From: Gyrodactylus bullatarudis
Taxonomy: Eukaryota > Platyhelminthes > Monogenea > Gyrodactylidea > Gyrodactylidae
Direction: 5' to 3'
Assembly: GCA_012064415.1 (NCBI GenBank)
Contig: SSNU01000237.1
Coordinates: forward strand, 62,001-126,000
Length of the DNA stretch: 64,000 nt
In this document: one piece after another, positions 63,164 through 64,000 of the stretch
Layout of the letters: the number at the start of each line of letters is the position of its first letter
Position numbering within the stretch: position 1 is the first letter of the stretch
Notes under the pieces: model-generated
The model's database searches: none
Seen by the model: only the letters and a program-made list of their open reading frames with translations
Told to the model about the DNA's origin: nothing
Position numbers and translations under genes: made by a program

Positions 63164-64000
63164 ATGAGCAAAAGTACTTAAATTTTGTTAATATCTAGAA
63201 TTCTTGCCTTTGAACATTCCTGGTCTTGTTGTAAAAGAAAGATTTAAAAGAAAATCTATAAAATTAGATGTCAACAAACATAATCTCTCTCACTTTCCAG
63301 ATAAAGATTGGAAAAATGTTTGGCCTGCACCGGGAGTCTTCAACCATTTCATAGTCCCTTTACCTCTTCGACAAGGATATGTCAAAAATTTAGAGGAGAA
63401 CAAAGGTATAATTCCTGACAAATATGCTAATGCAGAGTTGATGAAAATTCCCAACTTTCTTCATTTAACCCCATCGCAAATAAAGGCTCATTGTCAAGAA
63501 CTCATAAGTAATTGATGAAAATTTGACTTAATTTAGAATTTAAAACACAATGGCCTAAAGGCTTAGATTCTAAGGAATCGATTGATCTGCATTATCCTAT
63601 AAAGACAATTCAGAACACTTATGTTAGATCCACCATGGACAAGCGAGATGATAGAAGTATAACTGCGAGTCTTATTGTAAATTTGGATGCTTTTAAATTA
63701 TCTGATCAACAAAAATTGAAACTTTTGAAATTATGTGTTGGATCTAGTCCTGGTCAAGAATACTGCAATTATAGTTGGGAAACGAACGAATTGAAAATAA
63801 CCTCCCGTCGCTGTCCCACTTATCAGCAAAATCTTGATTTTATCAATTATACCCTGAATGTTTTAGTAAATGAATCTTTAAAATTGGATAAATGGGAAAC
63901 TGAGGGAATATCAGAATCTGACAGAGTATGTTACAATTGGCAGCAGAGTAAAGAACTTGAAAAAATTCTCGATTTTGGATACAAACTGGAGGATGTTGAT
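63164..64000 (+). CDS. MRPS35: Mitochondrial small-subunit ribosomal protein mS35 (3' end outside window)
   Basis: Exons 63164-63173, 63199-63507 and 63537 to beyond the window edge, with introns of 25 and 29 nt. It encodes a component of the mitochondrial 28S ribosomal subunit. Family matches: WKNVWPAPGVFNHFIVPLPL, NAELMKIPNFLHLTPSQIKAHC (conserved KIPNFLHLTP), FKTQWPKG and TSRRCPTYQQNLDFINYTL (family TDRCPLRRQNYDYAVYLL). The initiator exon is inferred: ATG AGC AAA A joined to AATTC gives MSKKFLPLNIPG in frame, whereas the intron has an in-frame stop. No obvious long mitochondrial presequence is seen, so a more distal start is possible. The family usually ends soon after this point, so only a few residues are probably missing. 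Confidence 0.9.

Overview
This is an AT-rich animal (metazoan) nuclear window, roughly two thirds A+T by eye, with standard-code, intron-containing genes on both strands. There is no prokaryotic gene organisation. The most telling trait is intron size: many introns, mainly the first introns of genes, are only 25-33 nt (MRPS35, TRRAP, RGP1, SARAF, a DUSP-like gene, a small membrane protein and the large scaffold-like gene). Tiny 5' introns, larger 3' introns, low GC and abundant short symmetric exons fit a parasitic flatworm (Neodermata, perhaps a monogenean). The species is an inference and I could not test it.

Layout. 1-3.7 kb: a large inverted repeat carrying a tRNA-headed SINE-like insertion, then the 3' end of an ABCC (MRP-type) transporter. 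4.9-10.8 kb: a dense block of eIF5(+), SARAF(+), a 96-aa single-pass membrane protein(-), SIRT6(+) and PIGZ(+). 11.2-32.1 kb: one gene on the minus strand that I assembled from 21 exons (about 2,319 aa). It has a 4.2-kb central exon with near-identical tandem repeats, followed by 13 small exons that all keep phase 1. Its introns are packed with fold-back repeats, and one contains an 80-nt assembly gap. 32.3-33.7 kb: RGP1(+). 34.0-37.1 kb: ST7(-), whose only intron holds a 1.3-kb inverted repeat. 37.4-40.0 kb: an unrecognised 623-aa gene(-), possibly CFAP92-like. 40.3-41.5 kb: a FOXJ1-like forkhead gene(-) with an altered recognition helix. 41.8-43.9 kb: a DUSP15/22-like pseudophosphatase(+). 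44.8-46.0 kb: a PDZ + 3xLIM protein(-). 46.6-63.0 kb: TRRAP(-), 21 exons and about 4,635 aa. 63.2 kb to the end: MRPS35(+), cut by the window edge.

These are mostly unrelated housekeeping genes (translation initiation, store-operated calcium regulation, NAD-dependent deacylation, GPI anchors, Golgi Rab6 GEF, chromatin acetylation scaffold, mitochondrial translation), packed with 100-270 bp between many starts. The items most worth a second look are the serial phase-1 cassette gene, the ultra-short introns, the divergent FOXJ1 helix, the dead DUSP, the SINE with its own empty-site control, and the fold-back elements within introns.
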